Below are positions 9,186-19,543 of a stretch of DNA of 64,000 nucleotides, in pieces. The notes beneath the pieces were generated by a model. That model was not told the origin of the DNA, searched no databases, and saw nothing but the letters and a program-made list of their open reading frames with translations. Positions within the stretch are counted from its first letter, which is position 1; every line of letters begins with the position of its first letter. A program made the position numbers and the translations under genes. The stretch lies in assembly GCF_007859715.1 (NCBI RefSeq), contig NZ_SJPG01000001.1, positions 2,196,728 to 2,260,727 of the forward strand, read 5' to 3'. Origin of the DNA: Rubinisphaera italica. Lineage in GTDB: Bacteria; Planctomycetota; Planctomycetia; Planctomycetales; Planctomycetaceae.

Positions 9186-11639
9186 TTACGCCAGTTTTAA
9201 CAGTTTGCGAGTTAGCCATTCGAGACTGAGGAGTCCGACGATCAGACACATGAGCCAGGTACGATCCCATAATGTTTGAATTTGTTCTCCCAGCAGGAAC
9301 TGTTCGCTGGAGTCGGGGAGAAGAGCTTTGACTTGATCCGATTCTGCCAGGGGGAAGTATCCACCACCAGTCCCGGATGTTAGTGTTTGCAATTGTCGAA
9401 TATTTTGTCGCAAATCTCGATTTTCCAAGTCCGGCAGTTCTGCCATGACCGATTCACGAATCATTTCGTCGGAGCCGGGGACGCGTAAACGAATTTGATA
9501 TCGGCCGGCTTGCTGGGCACGAATTTCTCCCAGATATCCTCCCGCCTGTCCCAAATCGGGACGTAACGACGGAGCTGGCGAAACGAGACGGCCATCGGGT
9601 GTTTCTATTTCGATATCAATCTTATCTGCAATCAACGGCTCAAATTCCGCATCGAGCAGTCGTGAACGAATTTTGATCATTTCCCCCAGTCGAACCGTTT
9701 CCTGGTCCACGAGCAAGGAACCACGGGGGTTGCTGCGGCGCAAGCGATTTTGAGCGGCTTCACGTGAAATTCGCGTCCAGAATCGTTCGAAGAATTCCGG
9801 ATCTTCAGCCCGCAATCGATAAAACTCAGGCGAGCCAATATAGAAGGTGCGTCCCTGGCCATAAAACTGGCTAGCCAGCAGAATAGGCGGTTCGGCTTCC
9901 GTCAAATCCCCAACCCCTCCAGCCTTTGCATACACCAATGCACCGGTTTTGGGGCCATTCGTCGGATAAAAACGAAAGAATCCTGGGAACGACTTCCAGA
10001 ATTCCAAACTGGTTTCGGGATTGTCATTCACATGGAGCAGGGGGGCAGCTTCTCCCTCGGGAGTTAACTGAATCGGTCGCACTTGCGTGGAAGCAGAGAC
10101 GAGATCGATGCCGGGCAAAATGGTATCGAGAAAGACCGGGTGCAGATTCAGAATTCCCGTCAGGTCATCCCGTGAGCCGGAAAGGTAGGGAGTGTTAACA
10201 TCGCCTGCCACGAAAATCACGCCACCACCTTCACTGCCAACCCATTCTTCAAACAGACGACGGGATTCTTCGGGAATGTTTAACCAGTTTGGATCGAAAC
10301 AGATGATGACATCGTATTCATAAAGAGCAGCTTTATCTTTCGGGAAATCCAGCAGGACATTTTCGACATCCTGACTGATTCCTACCGCTCCTGTTTGCAG
10401 ATAAGCATCGACTTTAAAACCGGGATGACGATTCAAGGTCCCGCAAAGAAATCGGTAATCCCACGAGGGGCCGCCGGCGACAACCAGCACATTCACCGGA
10501 CGCTCAGAGGCATTCACCGCAATAATCCGTTCGTTGTCACTCTGTTTCACTTCCCGAATAGATCCAGTTGCAGTTGCCCGCAGCAGATATTCCCATTCGC
10601 CTTCAATCGTGGGTACGATTGGAAATGTCACCTGCACAGGAGTTAAATCTTCGAGCACGGTCACGGTTTGTTCGTCAACTGGATAAAACGCAGTATCCTC
10701 ACCGGGCTCCCGTGTCAGTAATTCCACTTTGACGGATCGGCCACTAATCCCTTCTCCACGAATAAATCCTTCAATATCAAAGGGGTCGCCCAATTGAACA
10801 TCACTTGGCGAGACAACTTTGGCCATCTCCAGATTGACGGGAGGTTCAATCCCGCCGGTTCCCAGGGCGACCAACCGGACTTTCAACTGGCGAGCCACAT
10901 CGTTTGCCGACTGGGCATCGACACCGGCATTGGCCGCACCATCAGAGATCACAACAATTCCAGCTAATGTGCGACCGTTCAACTCTCGCATTAATTCCGC
11001 AGTGACTTCGCCAAGACGCGTTTCGGCTCCTTGAGGCTGCAAAACATTTTCCCAGTCGATTTCCTCTATCTCTACCTCTTGCTCCGAATTGTTTGAGATT
11101 GCATCAGTCGTTAATTGGGGGAAAGTCGCAACTCGACTTGAGAGAGCCGTATCGAATGTATAAACAGAAACCTCATGCTGTTCGCGGAGATCGTTCAGCC
11201 AGTTGGAATTGGCAAGCAACGCGATGACTTGAGATGCCCGTGAATCCGAGTCCTCAGCCGATTGATCTTCTTTGGGATCCCCAGCCGGGTTTCCCATCGA
11301 GGAAGAGACATCGACAAGAATGGCAACGCGAGAAGAGCGATCCGCCCAGGTTTGAGTACGGTTTTGCGGATTCAACAGCACGATGATCAGACCAATAATG
11401 GCTAGTATTCGTAAAGTTGGGAGAAAAATTCGCCAACCGAGGGCAAGTTCCTGAGCATCCCGCCGATAGAGTTCGAGCGACCAGACGACCACTCCCACTA
11501 AGATCGCCAGTACGACTGTCCATTCCCATGCACCTTGTGGCCAGCTCCAGTCCGTAAAGCGAACTGCATCCTGAGCCAGCAACACTATGGAATGGATTGG
11601 AGAGGCCATCTGAATTGGTGAGACGAGATTCTCGATCAC
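9186..11639 (-). CDS. Membrane VWA-domain protein with glutamine-amidotransferase-like fold
   Basis: The GTG start at 11639 overlaps the upstream TGA stop (GTGA), a common coupling arrangement; ATG at 11609 is the alternative. Two membrane segments near 40-58 and 72-90 precede a VWA domain whose MIDAS motif is intact (Asp110, Ser112, Ser114 in [17 protein letters not shown] further on). Around 385-560 a class-I-amidotransferase-like region appears ([25 protein letters not shown]), lacking an evident Cys nucleophile. A final membrane helix lies near the C-terminus ([16 protein letters not shown]). Such proteins accompany BatA-like proteins in planctomycetes. The metal-binding VWA domain probably mediates a protein contact in the periplasm. 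Confidence 0.85.
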   Translation of the reverse strand: MIENLVSPIQMASPIHSIVLLAQDAVRFTDWSWPQGAWEWTVVLAILVGVVVWSLELYRRDAQELALGWRIFLPTLRILAIIGLIIVLLNPQNRTQTWADRSSRVAILVDVSSSMGNPAGDPKEDQSAEDSDSRASQVIALLANSNWLNDLREQHEVSVYTFDTALSSRVATFPQLTTDAISNNSEQEVEIEEIDWENVLQPQGAETRLGEVTAELMRELNGRTLAGIVVISDGAANAGVDAQSANDVARQLKVRLVALGTGGIEPPVNLEMAKVVSPSDVQLGDPFDIEGFIRGEGISGRSVKVELLTREPGEDTAFYPVDEQTVTVLEDLTPVQVTFPIVPTIEGEWEYLLRATATGSIREVKQSDNERIIAVNASERPVNVLVVAGGPSWDYRFLCGTLNRHPGFKVDAYLQTGAVGISQDVENVLLDFPKDKAALYEYDVIICFDPNWLNIPEESRRLFEEWVGSEGGGVIFVAGDVNTPYLSGSRDDLTGILNLHPVFLDTILPGIDLVSASTQVRPIQLTPEGEAAPLLHVNDNPETSLEFWKSFPGFFRFYPTNGPKTGALVYAKAGGVGDLTEAEPPILLASQFYGQGRTFYIGSPEFYRLRAEDPEFFERFWTRISREAAQNRLRRSNPRGSLLVDQETVRLGEMIKIRSRLLDAEFEPLIADKIDIEIETPDGRLVSPAPSLRPDLGQAGGYLGEIRAQQAGRYQIRLRVPGSDEMIRESVMAELPDLENRDLRQNIRQLQTLTSGTGGGYFPLAESDQVKALLPDSSEQFLLGEQIQTLWDRTWLMCLIVGLLSLEWLTRKLLKLA

Positions 11640-14068
11640 GATGCCACCCCCTTAGCCGCTGGAGAGGATGAGCGTTGCCCCCCCGAAACATATTGCTTAC
11701 CGGAGGGCATTCGCGAGGTGAAACCTCTCGAGGAAACCGAGTCTCGGGAACGGTAACCAAGCCGATAAGCCAGCCATTGTTCCCCGACAAACAGTACCAC
11801 GAGTAGCAGCAGAAGCAGCAATCGCAGTTCCCGTCCCGGGTCATCCCGTGCCAATCCTTCCAGACTGCCGAAGTCCTGTACGATGATTCCATCAACTCCT
11901 GCTAACTCGCGACGAAATTCTTCCGGTGTTGTGATTTCGACTTCCGATTCACTCACAGGGACATTGAAAGCGGCCAGAGTTGTGGTCGTCTCCCGTGCCA
12001 GGTCTTCAGTCACAATTCGATAAATGCCTGGGATTTTCGTATCCAAAAATTCCGCTATCAGTTTCTGCGGTGCATCTGCGGACGTTTCAGGCTGATTCTT
12101 ATCAGTCACATTGGGGGCGGTCGCGGTAATGGAAGTGGGGCTCAACCCACCTTCAGCCGGAGGATTGAAGCGAACTTCCGGATAGGAAACCGCAGGGTCA
12201 ATTTCTATTTTCAGTGGGGTATTGACCAGACTTGGTTCTCGAGTTTGTGTGCGACTTGCGATCGATTTAGCCAGTTCAAGATGAAATACGGTGAAGCCGG
12301 GGGCGTTCATATCGAACGGCCAGTTATGCCAGCGACTTTCGTCTGTATTATTGACCGGACCAGCTGACGTGAGTGAAATGAAGATGCGGCCTTCTCCAAA
12401 ACGCGATTCCAGAAACAGGGGAGATTGATCTCGTAAGCGACCAATCACGTTGACGGATTTGGGAATTTCTGCACCATCAGCCAGAGGGATATGTTGATAA
12501 ATATTGACGAACAGGGCCAGCAAACCGTCTGCAGCATTCAAAATCTCAAAAATCGGATTGTCATTTAACTGCAAATCAGCCCCGGGGTTTGTGTCATCGG
12601 CTCGCGGCAAATCAACAGGAGAGGCAGCGATTGGAACTGGAAATAACGACTTTGCCTGAGTCGTAGTAAATTGCCCGTTTGTATTTTCTGAAGAAGTCTC
12701 CGCTTCTTCTCCCAATTCAAGACTCGCCAGCTCATTATAAAATGAACTGTCAATGCGATCCCCCATAAACCAGGCGATTCCACCTCCGGCAGACACATAA
12801 TCTTCGAGTTGTTTCAAAACATCAGGAGTCAGGTGATCGATATTGAGCAGGTACACTGAGGAATAAGTCGAGAGGTCCTGATCGCGAATCGAATCCGGTC
12901 GGATAATTACGGCTTCGAAGCCCGTAATCTGTGGGTCGGCAGCCAGGGCGTCTGCGACATAGTCTGCCTCTCGCGTTTGTTCAGAACCATCGGCAATCAG
13001 AATTCTTTGACGCTCCAGCAGATCGATCGTCAAATAGCGAGTGTTATCGGCGGCAATGGCATCAGGTGAAATCTGAACGGAAATCACATGTTCGCCAGTC
13101 GAGGCGATCGCCACTTCAAAACTTTCCTGAACCGATTCGCCCGCATTAATTTGTGGAATACTGATTAATTGCGGAATCGGCTCATCATCAATCAGAACCC
13201 GAACAGGAACATTCTCAACAACTGAATCGCCGTAGTTGGCAACTTCAACAGTCAACTGCAGTGGAACCTTGACGGCAGCAGTATGCAAGGTGCCGGTGAA
13301 ATTTATCACCGCTAAATTTTCGTGAAGAGCGGGAACTGTTGGAACCAGACTGACGAGAGTCTGTTCATCCTTGAGCGATTCCAGGTCCACTTTCAAAGTT
13401 GGCGAGTTTTCCCATTCCGAGGCTCGGAAATCTGAAAGAATATGCACGATTTGAAACGCGTTCTTGTCGACAGCCAGTTGACGTTCAATTGCTGGAAATA
13501 CGTCTGTCCAACTGGCTTGACCGTACCCGCATTCATTCTGCATCGTTTCGAGTTTATCTTCCAGTTCTCCAACGAGCGAAAGATCGATCCGACGACGTGT
13601 TAAGCTGGCAGATGAACGGTCGGGATGGGAAGTCTGCAGGAGTGTCAGTGTATGATTTCCACCTTGTGAGGCCAGATCAGAGGCCAATCGCTTGAGCGTC
13701 CCCAGAGCTTCATCGAAGGCTGTTGTATCCCCCCAACGGTCACGCATTGAACCGCTGTCATCAAGGACAACCAGATGATGAGTTTCCGGCTTTTCCAATA
13801 AAGCCAACTGAGATGGATCGAGTAATAAGCGGGCAAATAAGGCAACTATCGTCAAGACGATCAGAATGCGCAGAAGTAGCAACAGAAGTTGTTCGATCAA
13901 TATTCGACTGCGATTCTGCTGCTCACTTTGAAGCAAAAACTCCATCGCGGCAAACCGAACCGTTCGATATCGCATCCGATTGAGCAGATGGATTATGATC
14001 GGAATGGAAATTAAGGCCACTCCGCCAGCTGCCATCCAGGGATGTATAAAAAATTGAGACAACCACAT
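11636..14068 (-). CDS. BatA-like membrane protein with VWA domain
   Basis: The N-terminus matches the BatA N-terminal region: [25 protein letters not shown], shown here only in part, then [13 protein letters not shown] and a second membrane segment rich in leucine (60-82). A VWA domain follows with Asp103, Ser105 and Ser107 in LDDSGSM, so the metal site is retained. A central region resembles CARDB-type beta domains ([21 protein letters not shown]), then an amidotransferase-like stretch ([16 protein letters not shown]), and a last membrane helix near 765-785 ([19 protein letters not shown]). In Bat systems these proteins act with a MoxR ATPase and a DUF58 protein at the membrane. Its stop overlaps the next start. 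A perfect 14-bp inverted repeat lies just upstream. Confidence 0.88.
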   Translation of the reverse strand: MWLSQFFIHPWMAAGGVALISIPIIIHLLNRMRYRTVRFAAMEFLLQSEQQNRSRILIEQLLLLLLRILIVLTIVALFARLLLDPSQLALLEKPETHHLVVLDDSGSMRDRWGDTTAFDEALGTLKRLASDLASQGGNHTLTLLQTSHPDRSSASLTRRRIDLSLVGELEDKLETMQNECGYGQASWTDVFPAIERQLAVDKNAFQIVHILSDFRASEWENSPTLKVDLESLKDEQTLVSLVPTVPALHENLAVINFTGTLHTAAVKVPLQLTVEVANYGDSVVENVPVRVLIDDEPIPQLISIPQINAGESVQESFEVAIASTGEHVISVQISPDAIAADNTRYLTIDLLERQRILIADGSEQTREADYVADALAADPQITGFEAVIIRPDSIRDQDLSTYSSVYLLNIDHLTPDVLKQLEDYVSAGGGIAWFMGDRIDSSFYNELASLELGEEAETSSENTNGQFTTTQAKSLFPVPIAASPVDLPRADDTNPGADLQLNDNPIFEILNAADGLLALFVNIYQHIPLADGAEIPKSVNVIGRLRDQSPLFLESRFGEGRIFISLTSAGPVNNTDESRWHNWPFDMNAPGFTVFHLELAKSIASRTQTREPSLVNTPLKIEIDPAVSYPEVRFNPPAEGGLSPTSITATAPNVTDKNQPETSADAPQKLIAEFLDTKIPGIYRIVTEDLARETTTTLAAFNVPVSESEVEITTPEEFRRELAGVDGIIVQDFGSLEGLARDDPGRELRLLLLLLLVVLFVGEQWLAYRLGYRSRDSVSSRGFTSRMPSGKQYVSGGQRSSSPAAKGVAS

Positions 14069-14104
14069 TCAATATTACAGTCTTATTTTTAATAAGTTAA
14101 TTAT

Positions 14105-14168
14105 AAGCACGAAGCGCGGGTGATTGAGTTAAGAGAGAGGTAAACACACTCGCTCGCGCTTCGTGCTT
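14105..14168. repeat. Perfect 14-bp inverted repeat between the DUF58 and BatA-like genes
   Basis: AAGCACGAAGCGCG at 14105-14118 is repeated exactly in inverted orientation at 14155-14168, with a 36-base loop that itself partly continues the pairing. It fills most of the 106-bp gap between two co-directional genes. There is no T-tract on the minus strand after the stem, so a simple terminator is unlikely. It may be a dispersed palindrome or an mRNA processing/attenuation structure. Confidence 0.75.
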
Positions 14169-14174
14169 GTATTG

Positions 14175-15077
14175 TTATTTGCTCATGCCGACACGATGTT
14201 TCAAATAATGGGCCAGAACCGCATCGACATGTTCCGTAGTAATCACTGTTTTATAGTCAATCACGTGACCTGCACAGAACCGCCGGACATCACTCAAAAA
14301 AGCCTCGACGGCTGCAAGATAATCCGCTCTTAATCCCCGAGGATCACAAATCAACTCCCCCGTTTCTTCAAGACCTTCAAACTTCGTCGTGCCGTTAAAT
14401 TCAAAATTGACTTCCTGAGCATCGAGCACATGGAACAACATCACGTCATGTCCGCGAAGTCTCAATAGCTTCAAACCCTTGAAAAGTTCTTCGCGGTCGG
14501 AAAATAAGTCGGAAATTAAAATAACAAGCCCACGACGTACACGTTGCTCGGCTGTCCGTTTCAAAATCTGAAAGATGCCAGTTTTTTTCGAGCCAGGCTC
14601 CGACATGACAAGTGTGCGAATAATATCATTCAGGTGATTTTTTTTGCTGCGGAACGGGAGTTGATCGCGAACGGTATCATCGAAAGTCGTCAATCCGACA
14701 GAATCCTGCTGTCGGAGTAGCATATAGGAAATGGCCGAAGCGATCAGACAGGCGTAATCGAGTTTCGTGAATTCTCCAGAACCGTAAGTCATCGACTCGC
14801 TGACATCGACCAGAATGGAGGTCCGGAGATTCGTCTCTTCTTCAAACTGCTTGATGTAGTATTTGTCCGTTTTCGACCAGACTTTCCAGTCGATACGCCG
14901 GATGTCGTCTCCCATGACGTACTCCCGGTGCTGTACGAATTCAATCGACTGCCCGAAGTAGGGGCTGCGATGCAATCCGCTTAAGAAACCTTCCACGACA
15001 CCACGAGCCTGGATTTCAAGTTTGGAAATCCGGCTGACGGCCTCAGGCGGCAAATATCTTTTTGAGTCTTGGATCAC
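14175..15077 (-). CDS. DUF58 family protein (VWA-like), MoxR partner
   Basis: The 300-residue product has the DUF58 signature at 53-66 ([14 protein letters not shown]) and a degenerate VWA fold with the metal-site motif Asp91, Ser93, Ser95 in LVDVSESM and a later LVILISDLF strand. It has no membrane segment, so it is cytoplasmic. DUF58 proteins are almost always encoded after a moxR gene and are thought to be recognised by the MoxR ATPase. The start is GTG at 15077, inside the moxR 3' end (35-bp overlap), with a purine-rich GGAAGGGGAA about 10 bases upstream. No other in-frame start would preserve the conserved N-terminus [16 protein letters not shown]. Confidence 0.92.
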   Translation of the reverse strand: MIQDSKRYLPPEAVSRISKLEIQARGVVEGFLSGLHRSPYFGQSIEFVQHREYVMGDDIRRIDWKVWSKTDKYYIKQFEEETNLRTSILVDVSESMTYGSGEFTKLDYACLIASAISYMLLRQQDSVGLTTFDDTVRDQLPFRSKKNHLNDIIRTLVMSEPGSKKTGIFQILKRTAEQRVRRGLVILISDLFSDREELFKGLKLLRLRGHDVMLFHVLDAQEVNFEFNGTTKFEGLEETGELICDPRGLRADYLAAVEAFLSDVRRFCAGHVIDYKTVITTEHVDAVLAHYLKHRVGMSK

Positions 15078-16089
15078 GACTCAGTTCCCCTTCCTTGGAA
15101 GGTGTTTCCTGAAGAAGACGCTCGATGACATCATCGGTCGTAATTCCTTCACTTTCAGCAGTAAAGTTAGTCACAATACGGTGCCGCAAAACAGGCTTGG
15201 CCAAAGCCGCAATGTCTTCGGTGGAAACATGAGAGCGACCATAAAGTAACGCTCGTGTTTTTGCTCCCAGAATCAGATACTGAACTGCACGCGGGCCGGC
15301 TCCCCAACTCAACCATTGCTTCACAAAATCGGGGGCGACATCTTCACGAATTCGGGTTTGCCGCACCAGTGCGAGTGTGTACTCGACAACGTGATCGGAA
15401 ATCGGAACCTGGCGAACGACCCGCTGCAATTCGATAATTTCGTCGGCATCGAGCACTTCCTTGATCATATTTTCCTGAATCCCGGTCGTCGCTTTGGCAA
15501 TCGACTTTTCTTCTTGAAAGCTCGGGTAATCGACAAACACTTTGAACATGAAGCGGTCCTGCTGGGCTTCGGGAAGGGGGTAAGTTCCTTCCTGTTCGAT
15601 TGGGTTTTGAGTCGCCATGACGAAGAAGGGATCGTTCAACACGTGTTGTGTCTGTCCGACAGAAATATGATGTTCCTGCATCGCTTCCAGCAGAGCAGCC
15701 TGTGTTTTAGGAGGCGTTCGGTTAATTTCGTCGGCTAGCACCATATTGTGAAAGAGAGGCCCATGCAAAAAGCGAAACTCTCGCTTACCGGTTTCTTTAT
15801 TCTCCTGCAGCACATCGGTTCCTGTAATGTCAGCTGGCATGAGGTCAGGCGTGAATTGGATGCGACTGAAGCTCAGCGACAAGCAGCGGGAAAGCGTGCT
15901 GATCATCAATGTCTTGGCCAGGCCGGGAACTCCTTCGAGCAACACATGCCCGCGACTAAACAGTGCGATCATCAATTGTTCGATCACATCCTGCTGGCCA
16001 ACAATCACCTGCTGCATCTGCTCGCAAACATCTCGATAGGCTTTGCTGAGTCGTTCGATCGAATCTTCGGGAAGTGAGGTTTCACTCAT
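15043..16089 (-). CDS. MoxR family AAA+ ATPase
   Basis: A 348-residue ATPase with Walker A GVPGLAKT at 53-60, Walker B MVLADEI around 117-122 followed by [17 protein letters not shown], and sensor 1 in [21 protein letters not shown], an order typical of MoxR. The C-terminal lid domain carries the sensor 2 region near [11 protein letters not shown]. MoxR ATPases remodel or activate proteins with VWA domains, which fits the DUF58 and two VWA genes that follow. It is the first gene of the run and presumably sits next to the promoter in the 16090-16289 interval. The start is an ATG without a clear Shine-Dalgarno. Confidence 0.95.
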   Translation of the reverse strand: MSETSLPEDSIERLSKAYRDVCEQMQQVIVGQQDVIEQLMIALFSRGHVLLEGVPGLAKTLMISTLSRCLSLSFSRIQFTPDLMPADITGTDVLQENKETGKREFRFLHGPLFHNMVLADEINRTPPKTQAALLEAMQEHHISVGQTQHVLNDPFFVMATQNPIEQEGTYPLPEAQQDRFMFKVFVDYPSFQEEKSIAKATTGIQENMIKEVLDADEIIELQRVVRQVPISDHVVEYTLALVRQTRIREDVAPDFVKQWLSWGAGPRAVQYLILGAKTRALLYGRSHVSTEDIAALAKPVLRHRIVTNFTAESEGITTDDVIERLLQETPSKEGELSRDPRLKKIFAA

Positions 16090-16289
16090 GAGTCGTTATT
16101 TCTTGAAGGGAAGGTTGTCTGAAATCAGCATGAGGTCTGTTAATAATAGTTCTAACGAACTTCATGAAATCTTCAATACGTCTGCTCTTGGCGCTAATGA
16201 TCACATCAAGTGACGACTTATCCTAGTCTTCCACCCCAGCTTACGAAAAGAGTCAGCCGAAATTTTTTCGGAAGAGCAGTTTCAATTTC

Positions 16290-16447
16290 AACCCGAAGCC
16301 TCAGCGAGGGGCCGGCGTGGAATTCATAATCAGTTGCATCTTTTCCATGTCGACCATGGTCAATGAAAGGGAGATAACTCCAATTTTTAAGACCAGAATT
16401 GATCATCGGATGCCGTCCCCTCGCTGACGCTTCGGGTTAAGATGCTT
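16290..16447. repeat. Repeat element copy 1 with imperfect terminal inverted repeats
   Basis: In the divergent gap between moxR and the YceH gene (16090-16585), AACCCGAAGCCTCAGCGAGG at 16290 is mirrored by TCGCTGACGCTTCGGGTT ending at 16438 (25 of 27 positions pair across the full arms). The right end continues as AAGATGCTT to 16447. Both ends recur at 24144-24354 in opposite orientation: 33 of 36 bases match at the right end and 37 of 44 at the left end. No open frame lies between the arms. It looks like a small non-autonomous mobile or REP-type element. The rest of this gap shows nothing I can name beyond presumed promoters. Confidence 0.75.
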
Positions 16448-16585
16448 CAGTAAAGCACCAGGATGTCTTTATCTGAACTCATTATGGTTTCCAGTTCCTT
16501 TCTGAACAGCGTTACGTTACAAATCTAACAGTCAAAATTCGCAAACGCTCGTCCCGAAGAATGGGATGCGAAACAGGAGAATGGA

Positions 16586-17380
16586 ATGCAACTGGTTGAT
16601 GAAAATGATGGCGACATTCAGTTTTTGGGATTATTGTCCAAAAAAGAACGTCGTGTATTAGGGGTATTGATTGAGAAGTCGCTCACAACCCCCGAGTATT
16701 ATCCGCTCACGTTGAAAGCATTGGCAACAGGTTGCAATCAGAAAAGTAACCGAGACCCAATTTCCAATTACGATGAATTTGAAATTGAAGATATTCTCGA
16801 TGGTTTGCGTCAACGAGGCATGATCTCGGCAGTGCAGACGGCTGGCGGTCGCACAGAGCGGTATCGACATCGCTTACGCGATATTACCCCATGGACAGCC
16901 GCTCAATTAGCAGTCATGGGAGAATTATTGCTTCGAGGACGCCAACAATTGGGGGAGCTCCGCAGCCGGGCGAGTCGAATGTCGGCTATTGAATCGCTGG
17001 AAGATTTGCGTCGTGAGTTGAATCAATTGATGCAGATGAAGTATGTCCAATCGTCTGGCGATTTGAGCCGTCGTGGTATCGAAGTCGATCACGCTCTGTA
17101 CACAGAAGCTGAACAATCGCGACCTGGAACAATGCTGGCTTACAGTTCATCAGATGGGCCTGAATTGCCAAACAGTTCTTCAGATGAGTCTAAGGAGGAG
17201 AGTGCTGCGAATTCGGCCCCAAAATTTGTAAGCAGCCCGGAAAATCGAAATCAGGTAGTGAACGCTTCGCCTCCCTCAGAAGAATTGCTGGATCTGCAAA
17301 GTCAGATTTCCGATTTGACAGAGACCGTCCAGAGACTTGAAGAACGTATCGATTCGCTGGAACGTCAACTGGGCGTTTGA
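16586..17380 (+). CDS. YceH family protein (DUF480)
   Basis: The ATG at 16586 has AGGAG 6 bases upstream. Residues about 13-180 match DUF480/Yce[21 protein letters not shown], then [21 protein letters not shown] and [10 protein letters not shown], a tandem winged-helix arrangement. YceH proteins are about 215 residues; here an acidic Ser-rich linker (about 185-228) and a C-terminal coiled coil ([19 protein letters not shown] onward) extend the protein to 264. The tandem winged helices suggest nucleic-acid or protein binding, but no function is established. It stands alone, divergent from moxR. Confidence 0.9.
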   Translation: MQLVDENDGDIQFLGLLSKKERRVLGVLIEKSLTTPEYYPLTLKALATGCNQKSNRDPISNYDEFEIEDILDGLRQRGMISAVQTAGGRTERYRHRLRDITPWTAAQLAVMGELLLRGRQQLGELRSRASRMSAIESLEDLRRELNQLMQMKYVQSSGDLSRRGIEVDHALYTEAEQSRPGTMLAYSSSDGPELPNSSSDESKEESAANSAPKFVSSPENRNQVVNASPPSEELLDLQSQISDLTETVQRLEERIDSLERQLGV

Positions 17381-17616
17381 TCGATGTTCGTAGATTGATC
17401 AGCTTGAAATCAGAATTTGTAATCAAGAGAATTCCGAGATCGTTGACGGATCAGCTGGGCTGCTTACAATCGACTAAGAATTGTATCAGGAAAACATGAA
17501 TTTACGGCATCGGACGAAATTGATCTTGATCTGGAAACAGACAGGAACTGACGACGTCCTTTGTGAATATCACACATTAGAGAATTAAAAGATTGTCATC
17601 TTTGGGAGTATCCGCA

Positions 17617-17994
17617 GTGCAGATTGAAATCGCGTGTCGGCATGGAAGTGTGGGCGAACCCGTCCAGAATTACATTCGTGAAAAATCCGAAAAATTGCTG
17701 ACTTATTTTGAACGTGTCACTCAGATCCAGGTGACATTCGATTTCAGCGGCAACCGAGTCAAAGCTGAAATTTTAGTCAACGCCGAACACAAACACGATT
17801 TTGTCTCCCATTACGAAGGCGAAGACGCACAAATCTGTTTTGATCATGCTCTACACAAAATTGAACATCAGATCAAAAAATATAAAGAGCAACTCCAGGA
17901 TCATCGTCGCGACAAGCCTCTCAATGAAATTGCAGAATCCATGCTACCGCAGGATGATGACGACGATGATGATCTCGATGACGACGATGAATAA
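17617..17994 (+). CDS. hpf: Ribosome hibernation promoting factor, short form
   Basis: The open frame extends back to a TTG at 17593, but GTG at 17617 has GGGAG 8 bases upstream and gives the family-typical N-terminus (M)QIEIACRHG. The 125-residue product carries the HPF/RaiA S30AE domain: EPVQNYIREKSEKLLTYFERV, VKAEILVNAEHKHDF and DLYxxIDxAxxKIExQIKKYK-like DHALHKIEHQIKKYKEQL. HPF binds the 30S subunit near the decoding site and stops translation in stationary phase. It lacks the long C-terminal dimerisation domain and instead ends in an acidic tail with 11 Asp among the last 13 residues. It is followed at 361 bp by a PtsN-like gene and then an HPr-like gene. Confidence 0.92.
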   Translation: MQIEIACRHGSVGEPVQNYIREKSEKLLTYFERVTQIQVTFDFSGNRVKAEILVNAEHKHDFVSHYEGEDAQICFDHALHKIEHQIKKYKEQLQDHRRDKPLNEIAESMLPQDDDDDDDLDDDDE

Positions 17995-18355
17995 ATCGTA
18001 GTCGTTGACTCATAAATGGTAAGCACTTCGATTTTCGTTTGAAAAAATAATATATCGACAATGGCGGTGCCAGTTGCGAATTGGTAATCTGGATGCATCA
18101 CATCGTTAGATGCGATTTCCGATTTGATAAACGAAATTGAATGAGCTGGATTGTCAGAGAACGTCGCAATATCGATGTGTACTCTGTTTCAAACCATTAC
18201 GACCTGGTCGAAAATGAAGTTACAATTCTCAATGAAGTAACAAGCGTGCAAATTGTCAGATTCAGATCGTTCTATCAGCGATCGAATCTTCACTGAACAA
18301 GCATAGATATTATTAATCTCCTTTTAAAGTTTTACCTTCCGCGGAGTATTGCGTT
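17995..18355. other. hpf-ptsN intergenic region with a leader hairpin
   Basis: No gene is seen in these 361 bases. A hairpin at 18258-18289 pairs AGATT/AATCT and GATCG/CGATC around a 9-base loop, about 65 bases before the ptsN start. It is not followed by a T-tract and could be part of the ptsN leader. Confidence 0.4.
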
Positions 18356-18826
18356 ATGAAGTTTTCTGAAATTGTGGTCAAAGATTCGGTCATCACAGAC
18401 CTCAAAGTTGAAAACAAGGAAGATGCGATACGAAAGCTGGTTGGCTCATTGCGAGTCAACGGTCAAATTTCAGCGGACAACGAAGAAAGCATTGTCGGAG
18501 CCATTCTCAAGCGGGAAGAACTTGGTTCGACTGGAATTGGCAAGGGAATTGCAGTCCCTCATACAAAGCATCCCTCAGTCGATGAACTGATTGCCACGAT
18601 TGCAATTGCTCCAGAAGGTGTCGATTTTGCCAGCTTAGATGGCGAAGATGTCTACATTTTGTTCCTGTTGATTTCTCCTCCAGACCGTCCAGGCGATCAT
18701 CTACGTGCTCTGGAAACAATTTCACGACATTTGCGGAATGAGAATTTTTGCAACTTTTTACGCCAATCTAGAACTCCAGATGAAGTTCTTGAGCTCCTTA
18801 CTGAGGCTGACCAGGACGAAGTTTAA
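18356..18826 (+). CDS. ptsN: PTS EIIA(Ntr)-type regulatory protein, PtsN-like
   Basis: The 156-residue product is a single PTS EIIA type-2 domain. The phosphorylatable histidine is His69 in [11 protein letters not shown], preceded by the family motif [12 protein letters not shown]. It lacks membrane or EIIB parts, so it is a regulatory or soluble EIIA rather than part of a sugar permease. EIIA(Ntr) proteins accept phosphate from HPr-like proteins and regulate potassium transport, nitrogen metabolism or stress kinases. The ATG has GGAG about 10 bases upstream. It lies between hpf and an HPr-like gene, the order known from proteobacterial rpoN loci. No sugar transporter is nearby. Confidence 0.9.
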   Translation: MKFSEIVVKDSVITDLKVENKEDAIRKLVGSLRVNGQISADNEESIVGAILKREELGSTGIGKGIAVPHTKHPSVDELIATIAIAPEGVDFASLDGEDVYILFLLISPPDRPGDHLRALETISRHLRNENFCNFLRQSRTPDEVLELLTEADQDEV

Positions 18827-19222
18827 CGTTATCGGCATGATTCTTGCTTGGTTTTTAGTTAATCGAGGCAATTCAAGCTGAAATTAACAAAATGCTATCG
18901 CATACTGCATGGTCATATGATTATAATTTGATTTGTTCTCGATTCTTCAATTCAGTTATTGATGTTGTATTGAAGCGATTGACAATCATTATGAATGTAT
19001 CTGAAACACCTCTTAAGCTTGAGACGAAACATCAGTGTCTCAATGTTTCGCGATTTCATTTCTACTTTAGACTGACCAGCACGGAATCTTCAACCTGGCT
19101 GACACGGACGTTGAAAAACAGGTTGGCAGGATTATCTCTGGAAACAGGGTCACCTTTTGTGAATCTCTGTGTCCTACGATTAAATCACCTGCTAATCCCT
19201 TATTGAACGGGAAGAATTATAA
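18827..19222. other. Structured intergenic region between ptsN and the HPr-like gene
   Basis: No convincing gene is found in these 396 bases. Two perfect stems overlap: TGAGAC 19020-19025 with GTCTCA 19037-19042, and CGAAACAT 19025-19032 with ATGTTTCG 19043-19050. They cannot both form fully, so they are alternatives. A third stem pairs CAACCTG 19091-19097 with CAGGTTG 19119-19125. The region may be a long leader or a small RNA. Confidence 0.35.
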
Positions 19223-19543
19223 ATGATGGAGCCTAGACATATCGAAATGGGAGATCTTCATTCTTGCAGTGAAGAAGTGATCGTAAATCTTGAACACGGT
19301 CTCCACCTGGTCCCATGCTCAAAAATTGCTGAGCTTGCACGCAGTCATGAATGTGAAATTCACATTCGTAAACTTGATCAGGTAGTCGACGCGAAAGCCG
19401 TATTCGACCTGATGACGCTCCGTGCAGATCAGGGAACTCATCTCATTATTGAAGCTGAAGGCCCCTTTGCTGAACAGGCGGTTCAACAAATGAGGGATCT
19501 GTTCGAAAATGACTTCTATGTTGATCGTTCTCGCCCCTCTTAG
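19223..19543 (+). CDS. HPr-like phosphocarrier protein with altered active site
   Basis: The 106-residue product aligns along its length with HPr: VIVNLEHGLHLVPCSKIAEL, then EIHIRKLDQVVDAKAVFDLM, then GTHLIIEAEGPFAEQAV. The phospho-accepting histidine is kept (His28, equal to His15), but the usual Arg17 is Val30 and the regulatory Ser46 is Ala59. Canonical HPr has GLHARP, which is why transfer efficiency may differ here. About 10 extra N-terminal residues precede the domain. The start is one of two adjacent ATGs at 19223/19226, with GGGAAGAA upstream. It is the likely partner of the preceding EIIA. No EI gene lies in the window. Confidence 0.85.
   Translation: MMEPRHIEMGDLHSCSEEVIVNLEHGLHLVPCSKIAELARSHECEIHIRKLDQVVDAKAVFDLMTLRADQGTHLIIEAEGPFAEQAVQQMRDLFENDFYVDRSRPS

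Noticed and set aside
11254..11895. 213-residue minus-strand open frame
   Set aside because: It lies in a different frame across the junction of the two VWA genes, whose own frames have clear domains; its peptide shows no recognisable motif.
18892..19206. 104-residue open frame between ptsN and the HPr-like gene
   Set aside because: No ribosome binding site, no domain and atypical composition; it covers the region of alternative RNA stems instead.
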